In this document: piece by piece, positions 14,735 through 23,350 of the stretch
Layout of the letters: each line of letters starts with the position of its first letter
Numbering within the stretch: the first letter of the stretch is position 1
Source of the DNA: a virus
Virus record (IMG/VR): IMGVR_UViG_3300046507_000058
Location: 1 to 27,128 of that record
DNA length: 27,128 bases
Reading direction: 5' to 3' (one strand)
Notes under the pieces: generated by a model
Told to the model about the DNA's origin: nothing
Database searches by the model: none
Seen by the model: only the letters and a program-made list of their open reading frames with translations
Program-made: the position numbers and the translations under genes

Positions 14735-15614
14735 TTCGCTAAGCGGCGGCAACTATGACGACCCGCTCGGTATGGCGGGCTCGAAGTTCCAGCGATACAC
14801 GGACCCTCTGGCATGGGTTGGCGGTCAGAAATACATCGATCTGACCAGCAAGAAAATACCACGAGAGGTCAACCGCGCGTTTTCCAGTGTCGTCACACCG
14901 ATTGACAAGGCAACGGCGAGCATCGATCCGTTGTATTCGCAGACAGCCGGCATTCATAACTGGGTCGATCACAAACCCGGTTCGACGGTCGGCGCGGTGG
15001 TCGGCTCGATCTTTACCGGTGGTGCTTTGGGTGGCGCGCTTGGCGCTGGGGCAGAAGGCGCTGGCGCTGGTGCAGCGGGAACCGGAGCGGCCGGCGCAGC
15101 GGATGCTGGAGTAGGTGCTGGCGCCAGCGGCTTTACGGGCGCTTTCAGCGGCCCCGCTGCATTCGGCGATGCCGGTCTTACAGGAACGGTCAGCGCTGGC
15201 GGCTCAGGGCTTGGCGGCGTCATGGGTGGCGCTGATATGGGCGGTGCTCTTGGATCGTCTCCTACCGGCCTGTTTAGCGGTCTGCTGCCTGGTGGTGGAA
15301 TGAGCGGCACGGCGAGTGGCGCACTCGGCGGCGGCCTGTCGGGTGAAACGGCTGGAGCATCCGGCATTGGTGGAGCATCGATGGGCGGCCTGAACATGGG
15401 CAGCTTCACGAATCTGGCGCAGCAATTGATGCAGCAGCAAAGCCAGCAACGCCAGCAGCAGGCGCAGCAACAGCAGGGCAATTCTCAGGCTGGTTTCCAG
15501 AGGCTTGCTCCACCTACTGCCACGCTACTGCCTTTCCAGCCGGCCCGGATGATCCCGGCAGATAATGCGCAGCAACTGTATGCCGCGCGTCTCGCAAACT
15601 ATGGAGGCTACTGA
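14715..15614 (+). CDS. Gly/Ala-rich probable DNA-ejection protein
   Basis: A 299-residue protein overlapping the preceding gene by 20 bases. The N-terminal 90 residues look folded (MSWLFGDSLSGGNYDDPLG, DPLAWVGGQKYID). Residues 95-240 are extremely rich in Gly and Ala (GGALGGALGAGAEGAGAGA) and hydrophobic enough to insert in membranes. Residues 240-265 are poly-Gln-like. Similar proteins form the inner or ejected proteins of podoviruses (compare P22 gp7/gp16/gp20 in position). The stop is followed by the next start in a TGATG overlap. Role inferred. Confidence 0.6.
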   Translation: MSWLFGDSLSGGNYDDPLGMAGSKFQRYTDPLAWVGGQKYIDLTSKKIPREVNRAFSSVVTPIDKATASIDPLYSQTAGIHNWVDHKPGSTVGAVVGSIFTGGALGGALGAGAEGAGAGAAGTGAAGAADAGVGAGASGFTGAFSGPAAFGDAGLTGTVSAGGSGLGGVMGGADMGGALGSSPTGLFSGLLPGGGMSGTASGALGGGLSGETAGASGIGGASMGGLNMGSFTNLAQQLMQQQSQQRQQQAQQQQGNSQAGFQRLAPPTATLLPFQPARMIPADNAQQLYAARLANYGGY

Positions 15615-17251
15615 TGGCAGCAGCCGGTGGTGGAATGACGGTCCTCCCGCAGTATCAGGGCGACTATTACACGCTACAACGTCAGCAGGCGCTTGCGCAG
15701 GCGTTGGCACAGCAGGCGATGACGCCGCAGCAGATCCAGCCTACGGGATCGGGCCAGTACACAGTAATGCCGAAGTACAACATCGGCGCTGGTGTCGCGC
15801 AGCTTGGACAGGCGTTGCTCGCTGCCAAGCTTGGCAACCAGGTGTCTGAGGGAATGCAGAACCTCGGGCAGAACCAGTGGTCAGCATTCGGCGGCGGCGC
15901 TCCTCAAGCGACCCAGGGTCAACAGCCAACCCCACAGGGAACGACGCCCAACCCGTTTTCAGGCGATCAGGGCGGTGCCGCTGCTGGTTCAACTCAGGCA
16001 GACTCTCCCCAGCCCTCCCCGATGGCCGGCAATGCTACGCCGATGAACCCGCTCGGGATGAATCCGGCTTTGGCTTACATGGGATATTCAGCCGACCCAG
16101 GGAAGTACTTCGAAACCCAGGCGCAGGCGTATAAACCCGCAGACATCTCCAATCAGATTCGCGCGGCCGGCATTGACCCGGCAAGTCCGCTTGGTCGCCA
16201 ACTCGCACAAACTGCGCTGGCAAACTCACTGGCACCACAGATGGAATCGTTGCGTCCGGGTGGCTATGCGATGAATCGGACGACTGGCGAAGTGCAGCAG
16301 ATGCCGCAAGTTCCAGAGGGGTTCACGGCAATCAAGGGTGAGGATCATCAATGGCATATCGTGCCGGTTGACGGAGCTACCGGAGCCATGACGTCATCTG
16401 CGGCGGCCAATGCAATCGGCAAAGCATATGGAAGCGTGGGCACCGGCTATCAGAACGGTCAACCTGTCTACGTGAACAACGGCGTAATCGCATCGCAGAC
16501 TGCCGCGGGCGGTCAACCTGCTGCGCCGGGTGCGAGCCAGGTCAACCCTGGACGATTCGGCGGATATCAATCGCCGGGGGGGACAGTTGCGCCCGCACTT
16601 GCGCCAGGCGTCTCGGGTGCTGCCGAAAAGGTCTCGGGTGCCAATGCTGATCGCTACAACCAGGCCGTTCAGTTCGGCGTGGATAGCCCGACGCGCCAGA
16701 ACGTGCTCGATAACATCATCCAGCTTTCGCAATCAGGCGTTCAGACTGGCCCCGGCTCCGACTGGCAGAACAATGTCAAAGGGATGATTGCTAATACGCC
16801 TGGCCTGAACAAGGTTTTCCCCAACTGGCAAGGCAGCGTTGGCGACTATCAGGAATTGAAAAAATACCTGAACCAGAACGGCCTGCGTGCATGGCAAGCT
16901 GCTGGCGGAACTGGCACCGATTCGCAGATGGATGCGGCAATGCATGCCAATCCGAACGACACCATGTTCCCTCAGGCGCTTCAGACGATGGCTGCATGGG
17001 CGAAAGCAGGCGAACTTGCCGGCACCGCGCGCGCCAACTTCTACCAGCAGTACAAGCAGAATAACGGTGGCGTTTCCAACCTCGATCAGGCCGATCAGAC
17101 CTGGCGCAATAACTTCGATCCGAAGGTGTTCCAGTTGCAGACGTATTCGCCAGCGCAGCGAACCGCGCTCCTGAATAGTCTCACCCCTACGCAAGCCCAG
17201 CAGCTGATGCAAAAGCGCGCGTGGTTCAAACAGAATGGATTGCTGCAATGA
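15614..17251 (+). CDS. Gln/Gly-rich probable ejection/internal virion protein
   Basis: A 545-residue protein with low-complexity N-terminal half (Gln/Pro/Gly-rich: ALAQALAQQAMTPQQIQP, residues 24-41) and a more ordered C-terminal half from about residue 340 (EKVSGANADRYNQAVQFGVD, WQAAGGTGTDSQMDAAMHAN, QTYSPAQRTALLNSLT). No enzyme motif. It lies between another ejection-type protein and the transglycosylase protein, which overlap with it at both ends (ATGA at 17248-17251), so all three are likely produced together and delivered with the DNA. Confidence 0.6.
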   Translation: MAAAGGGMTVLPQYQGDYYTLQRQQALAQALAQQAMTPQQIQPTGSGQYTVMPKYNIGAGVAQLGQALLAAKLGNQVSEGMQNLGQNQWSAFGGGAPQATQGQQPTPQGTTPNPFSGDQGGAAAGSTQADSPQPSPMAGNATPMNPLGMNPALAYMGYSADPGKYFETQAQAYKPADISNQIRAAGIDPASPLGRQLAQTALANSLAPQMESLRPGGYAMNRTTGEVQQMPQVPEGFTAIKGEDHQWHIVPVDGATGAMTSSAAANAIGKAYGSVGTGYQNGQPVYVNNGVIASQTAAGGQPAAPGASQVNPGRFGGYQSPGGTVAPALAPGVSGAAEKVSGANADRYNQAVQFGVDSPTRQNVLDNIIQLSQSGVQTGPGSDWQNNVKGMIANTPGLNKVFPNWQGSVGDYQELKKYLNQNGLRAWQAAGGTGTDSQMDAAMHANPNDTMFPQALQTMAAWAKAGELAGTARANFYQQYKQNNGGVSNLDQADQTWRNNFDPKVFQLQTYSPAQRTALLNSLTPTQAQQLMQKRAWFKQNGLLQ

Positions 17252-19467
17252 GCGCTGCCGACTTCGATCCCGTTTTCCAGTCTGCCGGCTCGCAGTATGG
17301 CGTCGATCCGGCCGTCCTGAAGGCGCTCGCGCAACAGGAATCGAACTTCAATCCGAAGGCAGTTAATCCGGAGACCGGCGCTGCGGGAATCATGCAATAC
17401 ATCCCCGCTTCTGCCAAAGCGCTTGGCCTTGACCCGATGGACCCGGTTGCATCGATCAACAATGCGGCGAAGGATTTTGCGGGTAACCTGCAGCGCTTCA
17501 ACGGCAATGTCGAACAGGCAGTAGCTGCGCACTTTGCAGGCCCGAATCAGAAAATGTGGGGGCCAAAGACGAACCAGTACGTTAGCGATGTGGCGAGCAA
17601 ATACGCGGCGATCAAGCAGAGCGGCGGCTTTGCACCAGGTCCAGATTCTGCACCCGCAAACCCAAGCCAGCCGGACGACATAGACGCCATGCTTGCATCG
17701 CGCGCAGCAGGTAAGCCCGCGACCGCACAGGCGCAGCCGCAAGCAGGGGTGCCGGCCGCATCCGACGATCCCGTAGATGCGATGCTCGCCGCGCGCGCGT
17801 CCGGGCAACAGATCCCGGCGTCGGCAGCGGGCGGTGCGGGAGCCGCGGCAACACAGACCGCTGCCGGGCAATCTCAAGGGCAATGGCAGGTTCCAGGCTC
17901 AGTTACCATGGGCGCAGGCGACATCATCAAGGGTGGCACGCAAGGAATAGTGCATGGTCTTGCGTGGCTCGCTAACAAGGTCGCGCCTGAATCGCAATTC
18001 GCCAAGGATGCGAACGCTGCCATTCCGCAGATGCAGCAGACCATCACACAGCAGGATCAGGCCTATAACGCTCAGCGCGCGACCCAAGGCGGTTCTGGAT
18101 TCGACTGGGGAAGAGCTGGAGGCCAGGCGCTTGCCGCGGCTCCTCTTGCTGCAGTAATGCCGACTGGGTCCGGGGTGCTGGGTACGATGGGCGCAGGCGC
18201 ACTCTCGGGCGCCGCGACTGGCGTGCTTCAGCCGGTCGGCCAACTTCAGCCAGGTCAGACTTATGCAGGCGAAAAACTCGGTCAGGCTGCGACAGGGGCA
18301 GCGACTGGCGCCGTCGCCGCACCGCTCGCGAGCATGGTCGGCAAGGTTGTATCCGGTGTCGGCAGTGCAGCGCAGAAAAAGCTGGCAGATGCTGGAGTGA
18401 CCATGACTCCAGGGCAGATCCTGGGCGGCGGCTTTGCGAGAACCGAGGACAAACTTACCAGTGTCCCAGTGCTTGGCGATCTCATCAAAAACGCTCAACA
18501 GCGCTCCGTCCAAAGCTTCAACAAGGCTACATACAACGAGGTCCTGGCGCCGCTAGGGCAGAAATATAGTGGTCCTGTGGGTAATGAAGGCGTGCAGGCC
18601 GTCCAGAGCACGATCAGTAATGCCTACGATAGCGCTCTCTCGCGCATGAAGTTCAGCGCTGCCGATCCGCAATTCCAGGCTGATATCTCCAATCTTTCTG
18701 GGCTGGCCCAAGGTCTGCCGCCCGCGCAACAGCAGACGTTTTCGAACGTGCTGAAAACTCAGATTTTCGGCAAGCTTTCTCCGCAAGGTGAAATGGACGG
18801 GCCCACCCTCAAAGGCGCGCAGAGCGAATTGTCGCGTATCGCGCGTGGCTACGCAGGAGACCCTTCATTCGATAACCGCCAACTAGGTCAGGCAATCGGT
18901 GAAATCAAGAACGCCATTGATTCATCGCTACCGCGCTATAACCCGCCTGATGCGGTGAAAGATCTCGCCAATGCGAACGCCGCATATGCCAACTTTGTAC
19001 GCTTGCGCGGCGCCGCTTCGTCGCAGGGAGCAATGAACAACGGCGGGATATTCACTGCAGCGCAACTGCAAAACGCGGTGAAATCGGCTGATAAGTCTGC
19101 TGGGAAAGGCGCTACGGCCACTGGCAACGCGCTGATGCAGGACCTGTCCAGCGCTGGGCAGCAGGTTCTGGGATCGAAATATCCGGACAGCGGCACAGCA
19201 GGCCGATCAATGCTTGGGCTGGCTGCCGGCGCAATGGCAGGGCACGCATTTCTTCCGCCGGGCGCCATTGCTCCTGCAGCGCTCGGAATGGGTGCTGCTG
19301 CGTTGCCTTACACGGCCCCAGGCCAGCGTCTCGCCCAAGCCCTCCTGATGTCACGGCCTGCGGGGGCGGTCCCAATAGGGAATGCGCTTACGCGCTATGG
19401 GGTCCCATTGGCCCCGGCGCTTGGCGCTGCGCTCCTCAATGGCGTCACACCATCGGTAAATCACTGA
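17248..19467 (+). CDS. Virion-associated lytic transglycosylase
   Basis: A 739-residue protein; ATG 17248 is preferred (ATGA overlap) over a GTG 27 bases upstream. Residues 5-130 are an SLT/Slt70-type domain: AVLKALAQQESNFNP gives the catalytic Glu31, and 'NPETGAAGIMQYIPASA' with 'AVAAHFAGPNQ' are the expected following motifs. The rest alternates Ala/Gly/Pro/Gln linkers with helices. Such proteins are ejected to open peptidoglycan locally for DNA entry. There is no signal peptide, as expected for a virion component. A terminator follows about 125 bases downstream. Confidence 0.85.
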   Translation: MSAADFDPVFQSAGSQYGVDPAVLKALAQQESNFNPKAVNPETGAAGIMQYIPASAKALGLDPMDPVASINNAAKDFAGNLQRFNGNVEQAVAAHFAGPNQKMWGPKTNQYVSDVASKYAAIKQSGGFAPGPDSAPANPSQPDDIDAMLASRAAGKPATAQAQPQAGVPAASDDPVDAMLAARASGQQIPASAAGGAGAAATQTAAGQSQGQWQVPGSVTMGAGDIIKGGTQGIVHGLAWLANKVAPESQFAKDANAAIPQMQQTITQQDQAYNAQRATQGGSGFDWGRAGGQALAAAPLAAVMPTGSGVLGTMGAGALSGAATGVLQPVGQLQPGQTYAGEKLGQAATGAATGAVAAPLASMVGKVVSGVGSAAQKKLADAGVTMTPGQILGGGFARTEDKLTSVPVLGDLIKNAQQRSVQSFNKATYNEVLAPLGQKYSGPVGNEGVQAVQSTISNAYDSALSRMKFSAADPQFQADISNLSGLAQGLPPAQQQTFSNVLKTQIFGKLSPQGEMDGPTLKGAQSELSRIARGYAGDPSFDNRQLGQAIGEIKNAIDSSLPRYNPPDAVKDLANANAAYANFVRLRGAASSQGAMNNGGIFTAAQLQNAVKSADKSAGKGATATGNALMQDLSSAGQQVLGSKYPDSGTAGRSMLGLAAGAMAGHAFLPPGAIAPAALGMGAAALPYTAPGQRLAQALLMSRPAGAVPIGNALTRYGVPLAPALGAALLNGVTPSVNH

Positions 19468-19545
19468 ACGGATTTTAGGAAAGCAGGCGCTGAAAATCGC
19501 CACCAGTGATGACGTCAAGATGATTCGTAATGTTTGATCTGACAT
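19351..19545 (-). CDS. Possible minus-strand small membrane protein
   Basis: A 64-residue frame with a good ribosome site (GGAG, five bases before the ATG). It has a hydrophobic segment near the N-terminus (IILTSSLVAIFSACF, residues 8-22), then a basic Trp-rich tail. It overlaps the end of the transglycosylase gene antisense by 117 bases and lies in the gap before the terminator. I do not recognise it. It may be a chance frame; the ribosome site and membrane segment are the only support. Confidence 0.25.
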   Translation of the reverse strand: MSDQTLRIILTSSLVAIFSACFPKIRSVIYRWCDAIEERSAKRRGQWDPIARKRIPYWDRPRRP

Positions 19546-19589
19546 AGAGACTCCAGAGGCCGTCACAGAGCGGCTAACGCATTCTAGAC

Positions 19590-19616
19590 CATGCCGCCTC
19601 GTGCGGCTTTTTTTAT
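19590..19616 (+). terminator. Intrinsic terminator between ejection and lysis genes
   Basis: GCCGC (19593-19597), loop CTCGT, GCGGC (19603-19607), then seven T (19608-19614). It separates virion genes from the lysis cassette. Confidence 0.85.
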
Positions 19617-19642
19617 AACGGGGCCTTCAAACAGGTGATGGG

Positions 19643-19864
19643 ATGGCTCAAAACATGACGGGGAAGCCGATGAACAACGCCGATTCGATCTGGGCAACGA
19701 TCGGTAAGAACCTGCCGCCCATCGTTGGTAACTGGTGGCTATGGCTTGCCAATCACGAACTCGCATGGTGGGTTTCCCTTGGGACGCTCCTCTACATAGC
19801 TTCTCAGCTTTTCTGGGGATGGATGAAGTATTTCCGCGGAGGCTATGCAGATGACGAGCTTTGA
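19643..19864 (+). CDS. Putative holin, single hydrophobic segment
   Basis: A 73-residue protein; ATG 19643 has GGTG seven bases upstream, and in-frame ATGs at 19658 and 19670 are alternatives. An amphipathic Trp-rich segment (WWLWLANHELAWW, residues 31-43) is followed by a membrane span (VSLGTLLYIASQLFWGWM, residues 44-61) and a charged tail (KYFRGGYADDEL). It lies immediately before the endolysin with a 14-20 base overlap, so it is likely the membrane partner that releases or activates it. Holins are too diverse for a firm call by eye. Confidence 0.6.
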   Translation: MAQNMTGKPMNNADSIWATIGKNLPPIVGNWWLWLANHELAWWVSLGTLLYIASQLFWGWMKYFRGGYADDEL

Positions 19865-20333
19865 TGATGCATTCGACGCGCTGATCGGCAACGAGGGCGG
19901 CTATTCGAACAATAAATCCGATCCAGGCGGCGAAACCATGTGGGGCGTTACGGCGCGTGTCGCGCGCGCTGCTGGGTACACAGGTGCAATGAAAGACCTG
20001 CCGCGCGATACCGCGAAGGCGATCGCCAAAAAGCTTTACTGGGACCCGCTACACCTTGACGAGTTCGACCCGCGCGTCGCCTTCCAGATCTTCGACGCCA
20101 ACTACAATGGCGGCCATTGTGTGATCTGGATGCAAGGCGCGGCCGGCGCAAAGGTTGATGGTCTGATAGGACCGCAGACTATCGCCGCAGTGAAAGCCGT
20201 ACCACCCTGGCAATTCATCCTGCGCTGGAATTCCCTGCGACTGCGCTATTACACGTCGCTCAAGAACTGGCCAGCATTTGGAAAGGGATGGGCTAATCGT
20301 GTTGCAGACAACCTGAAACGTGGAGCGTCATGA
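19851..20333 (+). CDS. Endolysin, GH108 muramidase with peptidoglycan-binding end
   Basis: A 160-residue protein. ATG 19851 is eight bases after GGAGG (19838-19842); ATG 19845 is too close. The N-terminal domain has the GH108 signature: LIGNEGGYSNNKSDPGGETM followed by WGVT, with the catalytic Glu about residue 15. The C-terminal part (DGLIGPQTIAAVKA, then a Trp-rich end FILRWNSLRLRYY) fits the peptidoglycan-binding domain paired with this fold. It cleaves the glycan strands at lysis. No signal peptide, so export relies on a holin. It overlaps holin candidates on both sides. Confidence 0.9.
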   Translation: MTSFDDAFDALIGNEGGYSNNKSDPGGETMWGVTARVARAAGYTGAMKDLPRDTAKAIAKKLYWDPLHLDEFDPRVAFQIFDANYNGGHCVIWMQGAAGAKVDGLIGPQTIAAVKAVPPWQFILRWNSLRLRYYTSLKNWPAFGKGWANRVADNLKRGAS

Positions 20334-20878
20334 TGTTTATTCCCATTGCGATGGCGCTCGCGCAGTTCGCGCCGATGATTGCCGGGCTGTTCGGTGGCTC
20401 GAAAGCCGAAGACGTCGCAAAGCACGTGGTGGGCATTGCGTCGGCCATCACAGGGCAGTCCGCACCTGACGCCGCGCTCGCTGCCATTCAGGCCGATCCG
20501 AACCTCGCCATGCAGTTCCAGAAGGCCGTGCTCGATCAGCAGGCGCATCTGGCCGAGCTTGCGCTCGAACAGGAAAAGGCTGAACTCGCCGCAGAAACGG
20601 CAAACGTCGCAGCCGTCAATCAGACCATGCAAACCGAGTCGAAAGCCGATCACTGGCCTACCTATAGCTGGCGCCCGTTCATCGGCTTCATCTTCGGAAT
20701 CATGCTGCTCGGCGATTACTTCGTGATCCCGATCCTGCAGGGCTGGTGGCCGAAGATTCCGCAGCCGACGATCCCGCCAGAAGCATGGGTTGCAATCGGC
20801 GGAGTGCTCGGTGTGGCCTCATTTTTTCGTGGTAAGGCGCAGGCCGATCCGCGCATCACAACCGACAACAGGGGATGA
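20333..20878 (+). CDS. 3TM-type holin-like membrane protein
   Basis: A 181-residue protein; ATG 20333 is seven bases after GGAG, though ATG 20330 is also possible. It has an N-terminal hydrophobic segment (FIPIAMALAQFAPMIAGLFGG), a helical charged middle (LAELALEQEKAELAAETA), and two C-terminal spans around WRPFIGFIFGIMLLGDYFV and AWVAIGGVLGVASFF. The 'W-RP-IG' motif before a membrane helix matches the three-TM holin family found in phages and gene transfer agents. It is the stronger holin candidate of the two, although one may be an antiholin. The start overlaps the endolysin stop. Confidence 0.75.
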   Translation: MFIPIAMALAQFAPMIAGLFGGSKAEDVAKHVVGIASAITGQSAPDAALAAIQADPNLAMQFQKAVLDQQAHLAELALEQEKAELAAETANVAAVNQTMQTESKADHWPTYSWRPFIGFIFGIMLLGDYFVIPILQGWWPKIPQPTIPPEAWVAIGGVLGVASFFRGKAQADPRITTDNRG

Positions 20879-20880
20879 CG

Positions 20881-21114
20881 ATGAATTCCGTTCTGAGATA
20901 CGTCATGAATTTCCTCATCCTTCTGGACGAGGCGTTAAACACGCTGGCGGCTGGCTCCCCCAATGAAACGGTGAGTGAGCGCGCTGCGAAGGCAAGAAAC
21001 GAAGGGCGGAAATGGGGCTGTGTTCTCTGTGGCTTCCTGAACCGCATCAATCCGGGGCATTGCGACAAGGCTCTGAAATCTACCATTGGCGATGACGCCG
21101 TCATTCCTGACTAA
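20881..21114 (+). CDS. Small conserved phage protein, unknown
   Basis: Seventy-seven residues from ATG 20881, six bases after AGGGG; an ATG at 20875 lies too close to the site. The pattern 'LILLDEALNTLAAGSPNETVSERAAKAR' followed by 'WGCVLCGFLNRINPGHC' is one I recognise from many Proteobacterial prophages just downstream of lysis genes, where it is annotated only as hypothetical. Two Cys and a terminal His-Cys could bind metal. The first helix may be membrane-associated. It is not a convincing Rz or Rz1. Confidence 0.75.
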   Translation: MNSVLRYVMNFLILLDEALNTLAAGSPNETVSERAAKARNEGRKWGCVLCGFLNRINPGHCDKALKSTIGDDAVIPD

Positions 21115-21125
21115 AGGGGAATCAA

Positions 21126-22391
21126 ATGCCACGCGACGGAAGCGGTAACTACTCTTTGCCGAGCGGCAACCCGGTAGTGACCAACACAGTAATTTCCTCG
21201 TCAGGCTGGGCCAATCCCACGCTTAGCGACATTGCGACAGCTATCACGCAGTCTCTCTCGCGCGACGGACAGACGACGCCAACTGCCGATCTGACGATGG
21301 GCAATTTCAAGCTCCGCAGCCTGGCTAATGCTATTGCGCGAACGGACGCGGTTCCTGCGGGACAGATTCAGGATGGCGGCCTTATCACACTGGGGAGTGT
21401 CAGCGGCACGGACACGATCACGGCCAGCACGGCACCGGCAATCACGGCTTATGTAGCAGGCCAGGCATTCGATCTGCCCGTCGCTGGCGCCAATACCACG
21501 AATAACGTCACTATCAACATCAATGCGCTCGGCGCAAAGAATGTGACGAAGTTCGGCGGCATCGGTCTCGTTCCAGGGGATCTTGTGGGTACTGTTCGGA
21601 TTCGTTATGACGGGACCCAGTTCCAGTTGATCTCGCCAGCGGCTGTTGCCATGGCTCCGGTAGGTACATCACGAAACGTTGCGATGAGCCTGACCGCAGC
21701 AGCAACATCTGCGACGTGGACCGCCGATGAGTTTGAGGTCAAGTCAGCCCTGGGCGGAACAGGCCAGTTACTGACTAACCTTAACCTGACGTTCAACGGT
21801 GCGACGACAGGCGCCGGAGGCATGGATACCGGCGCGATCCCGAACAACGGCTTTGTCGGCGTCTATGTGATCTGGGGGCTTGGCAAGACCACGGCTCTAT
21901 ACGGCACGAATGCGAGTGCCGCATCGAAGCTGAGCGAGGTCTACACGGGTGGTACAGGCTTGCCAGCGGGCTACACGCAATCTGGCCTGATCTCAATCGT
22001 ACCGACAAATGGTAGCGCTCAATTGATTGCCTGCTACCAGCAGGATAGAACGATCTCCTTCCCGGCGGTAACTGCCGTTACGAGTTCTGGTACTGTAGGT
22101 TTTACGACTCTCAGCATTGCGACGCTTGTCCCATTCAACGCCAAGAGGATCGATGGTGGGATGTCGGTCACAGTAAACAACACTGGGCCCGCCTCGATCA
22201 ACGTGTATGGTCGCGCGGTTCAGGCATCGTCTTTCGCGATCAGTATCACGGGCACCACAGGAGGATGCGGCACTTCCTCCGTATTCGCCAATCTGGTTAT
22301 GGCGCTTCCGCAGACGATTTACTACAACACGTCAACCAGTGCAGGGGCGATCACGAACTTTGCGATCACACTGTCCAATTACACATTCTGA
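21126..22391 (+). CDS. Tail fibre protein
   Basis: A 421-residue protein with an AGGGGA ribosome site. The N-terminus 'MPRDGSGNYSLPSGNPVV' with 'GWANPTLSDIATAITQSLSRDG' is the standard attachment segment of podovirus and siphovirus tail fibres. The middle and C-terminus are beta-rich, Thr/Gly/Ala/Asn-rich. The central segment (FGGIGLVPGDLVGTVRIRYD, TQFQL) is typical of fibres that repeat a short collar domain. It has no lectin-type variable repeat. It recognises the host surface, probably as a trimer. The next gene lies three bases away. Confidence 0.85.
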   Translation: MPRDGSGNYSLPSGNPVVTNTVISSSGWANPTLSDIATAITQSLSRDGQTTPTADLTMGNFKLRSLANAIARTDAVPAGQIQDGGLITLGSVSGTDTITASTAPAITAYVAGQAFDLPVAGANTTNNVTININALGAKNVTKFGGIGLVPGDLVGTVRIRYDGTQFQLISPAAVAMAPVGTSRNVAMSLTAAATSATWTADEFEVKSALGGTGQLLTNLNLTFNGATTGAGGMDTGAIPNNGFVGVYVIWGLGKTTALYGTNASAASKLSEVYTGGTGLPAGYTQSGLISIVPTNGSAQLIACYQQDRTISFPAVTAVTSSGTVGFTTLSIATLVPFNAKRIDGGMSVTVNNTGPASINVYGRAVQASSFAISITGTTGGCGTSSVFANLVMALPQTIYYNTSTSAGAITNFAITLSNYTF

Positions 22392-22393
22392 TC

Positions 22394-22588
22394 ATGATCA
22401 ACGTCCAATTCACAGACGCGAGCGCCCAGATTATTCAGGCCTATCTGGCATCGCCGCAAGACCCAGATCTATGGCCCAATCAGGGAACTGTATCGACCTC
22501 CGACCCGCGCTGGAAAACCTTCTATGACGCCGTCTATCCTTTCGGGCCGCCGATGTGGGGCGGCATGCCAGAACCGACGACAGATTGA
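22394..22588 (+). CDS. Small tail-fibre-linked protein
   Basis: Sixty-four residues starting at ATG 22394, just after the fibre stop. The sequence 'INVQFTDASAQIIQAYLASPQ' with 'YPNQGTV-like' and 'TSDPRWKTFYD' repeats a pattern common in small proteins following fibre genes of Burkholderia and Pseudomonas phages. It may be a fibre chaperone or assembly factor, but no function is proven. A longer in-frame reading would run through the fibre gene and is a shadow. Confidence 0.7.
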   Translation: MINVQFTDASAQIIQAYLASPQDPDLWPNQGTVSTSDPRWKTFYDAVYPFGPPMWGGMPEPTTD

Positions 22589-22596
22589 CAGTCTCG

Positions 22597-23337
22597 TCAT
22601 TTCAGCGAGCGCACGACCTGCTCCAGCACATCCGCCTCCCGCTGCGCCTTGATCGCGTACAGTGCCTGCGTCGGGTGCACACCGTCGCTCAGCATGCTTG
22701 ACCAGTTCGGCAGCGTCTTGATGTAGTCATACTGGTCGATCACCGGCACACCTTTCTCCTGTCCAACCGCGGTCACTACAGCCGCCATATTGGCAACTCC
22801 CTCCTGCATGCCCTGTGATTGCGTCAGGCTCGGCGGATTCGGCTGTTCGAGCACTGGCGTTTTCCCCGCGGCGCGCACCGTGTCAACGAACGCTTCCAGA
22901 CACTGCTGAAACTGCGTAGGCGAGACATACCCCGGATTCGTCGGGGTTCCGTCATTCATGCCGAAATTCTCCACGACGATCTGCGACGGGTCGGACGCCA
23001 GCCTGGAGGCGAGCGTGCTGCCGAACAGATACACGCCGTTCACGTCCTCGCAGACTGTGGCATTGATCACGCCGTAGTTATAGGTCGCCAGCAGGTAACC
23101 AGAGCCGATCTCGCCCAGCAGGTCGTCATGCAGATATTCAACCACGGTCGGGCTGGCGCGCTTGTATGCGCCGTTCTCGTAGGTGACGCCCCACATGGTA
23201 GAGTCGCCCTGCATGTTGATGATCACCGGCTTTGGCTCAGTAGCCGATGAAGCGGCCGGCGAGCTACTTGACCCTCCACCACCACCACAAGCGCTGAGGA
23301 TGACGGACGCAACGACAACCAGAAATAGAGCTTTCAT
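22597..23337 (-). CDS. SGNH/GDSL-hydrolase lipoprotein
   Basis: A 246-residue exported enzyme; start ATG at 23337 was chosen because a signal peptide with lipobox follows (KALFLVVVASVILSAC, Cys17). The Gly/Ser-rich linker gives way to the catalytic core: block I GDS (Ser46), Gly89 as block II candidate, GMND (Asn128), and the final DGVHP with Asp218/His221. All four block residues are present. GDSL enzymes hydrolyse esters or remove acetyl groups. It lies on the opposite strand to late genes, between the fibre and the small exported gene, a typical place for a lysogenic-conversion gene. Substrate unknown; O-antigen or capsule modification is conjecture. Confidence 0.85.
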   Translation of the reverse strand: MKALFLVVVASVILSACGGGGGSSSSPAASSATEPKPVIINMQGDSTMWGVTYENGAYKRASPTVVEYLHDDLLGEIGSGYLLATYNYGVINATVCEDVNGVYLFGSTLASRLASDPSQIVVENFGMNDGTPTNPGYVSPTQFQQCLEAFVDTVRAAGKTPVLEQPNPPSLTQSQGMQEGVANMAAVVTAVGQEKGVPVIDQYDYIKTLPNWSSMLSDGVHPTQALYAIKAQREADVLEQVVRSLK

Positions 23338-23350
23338 TTTTCGACCCGAT

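Noticed and set aside
17095-17883. A 262-codon minus-strand frame
   Set aside because: Shadow of the transglycosylase gene; rich in Cys and Arg without any motif.
20881-21114. Rz or Rz1 spanin
   Set aside because: It has no lipobox, no long coiled coil and the pattern of a different conserved small protein.
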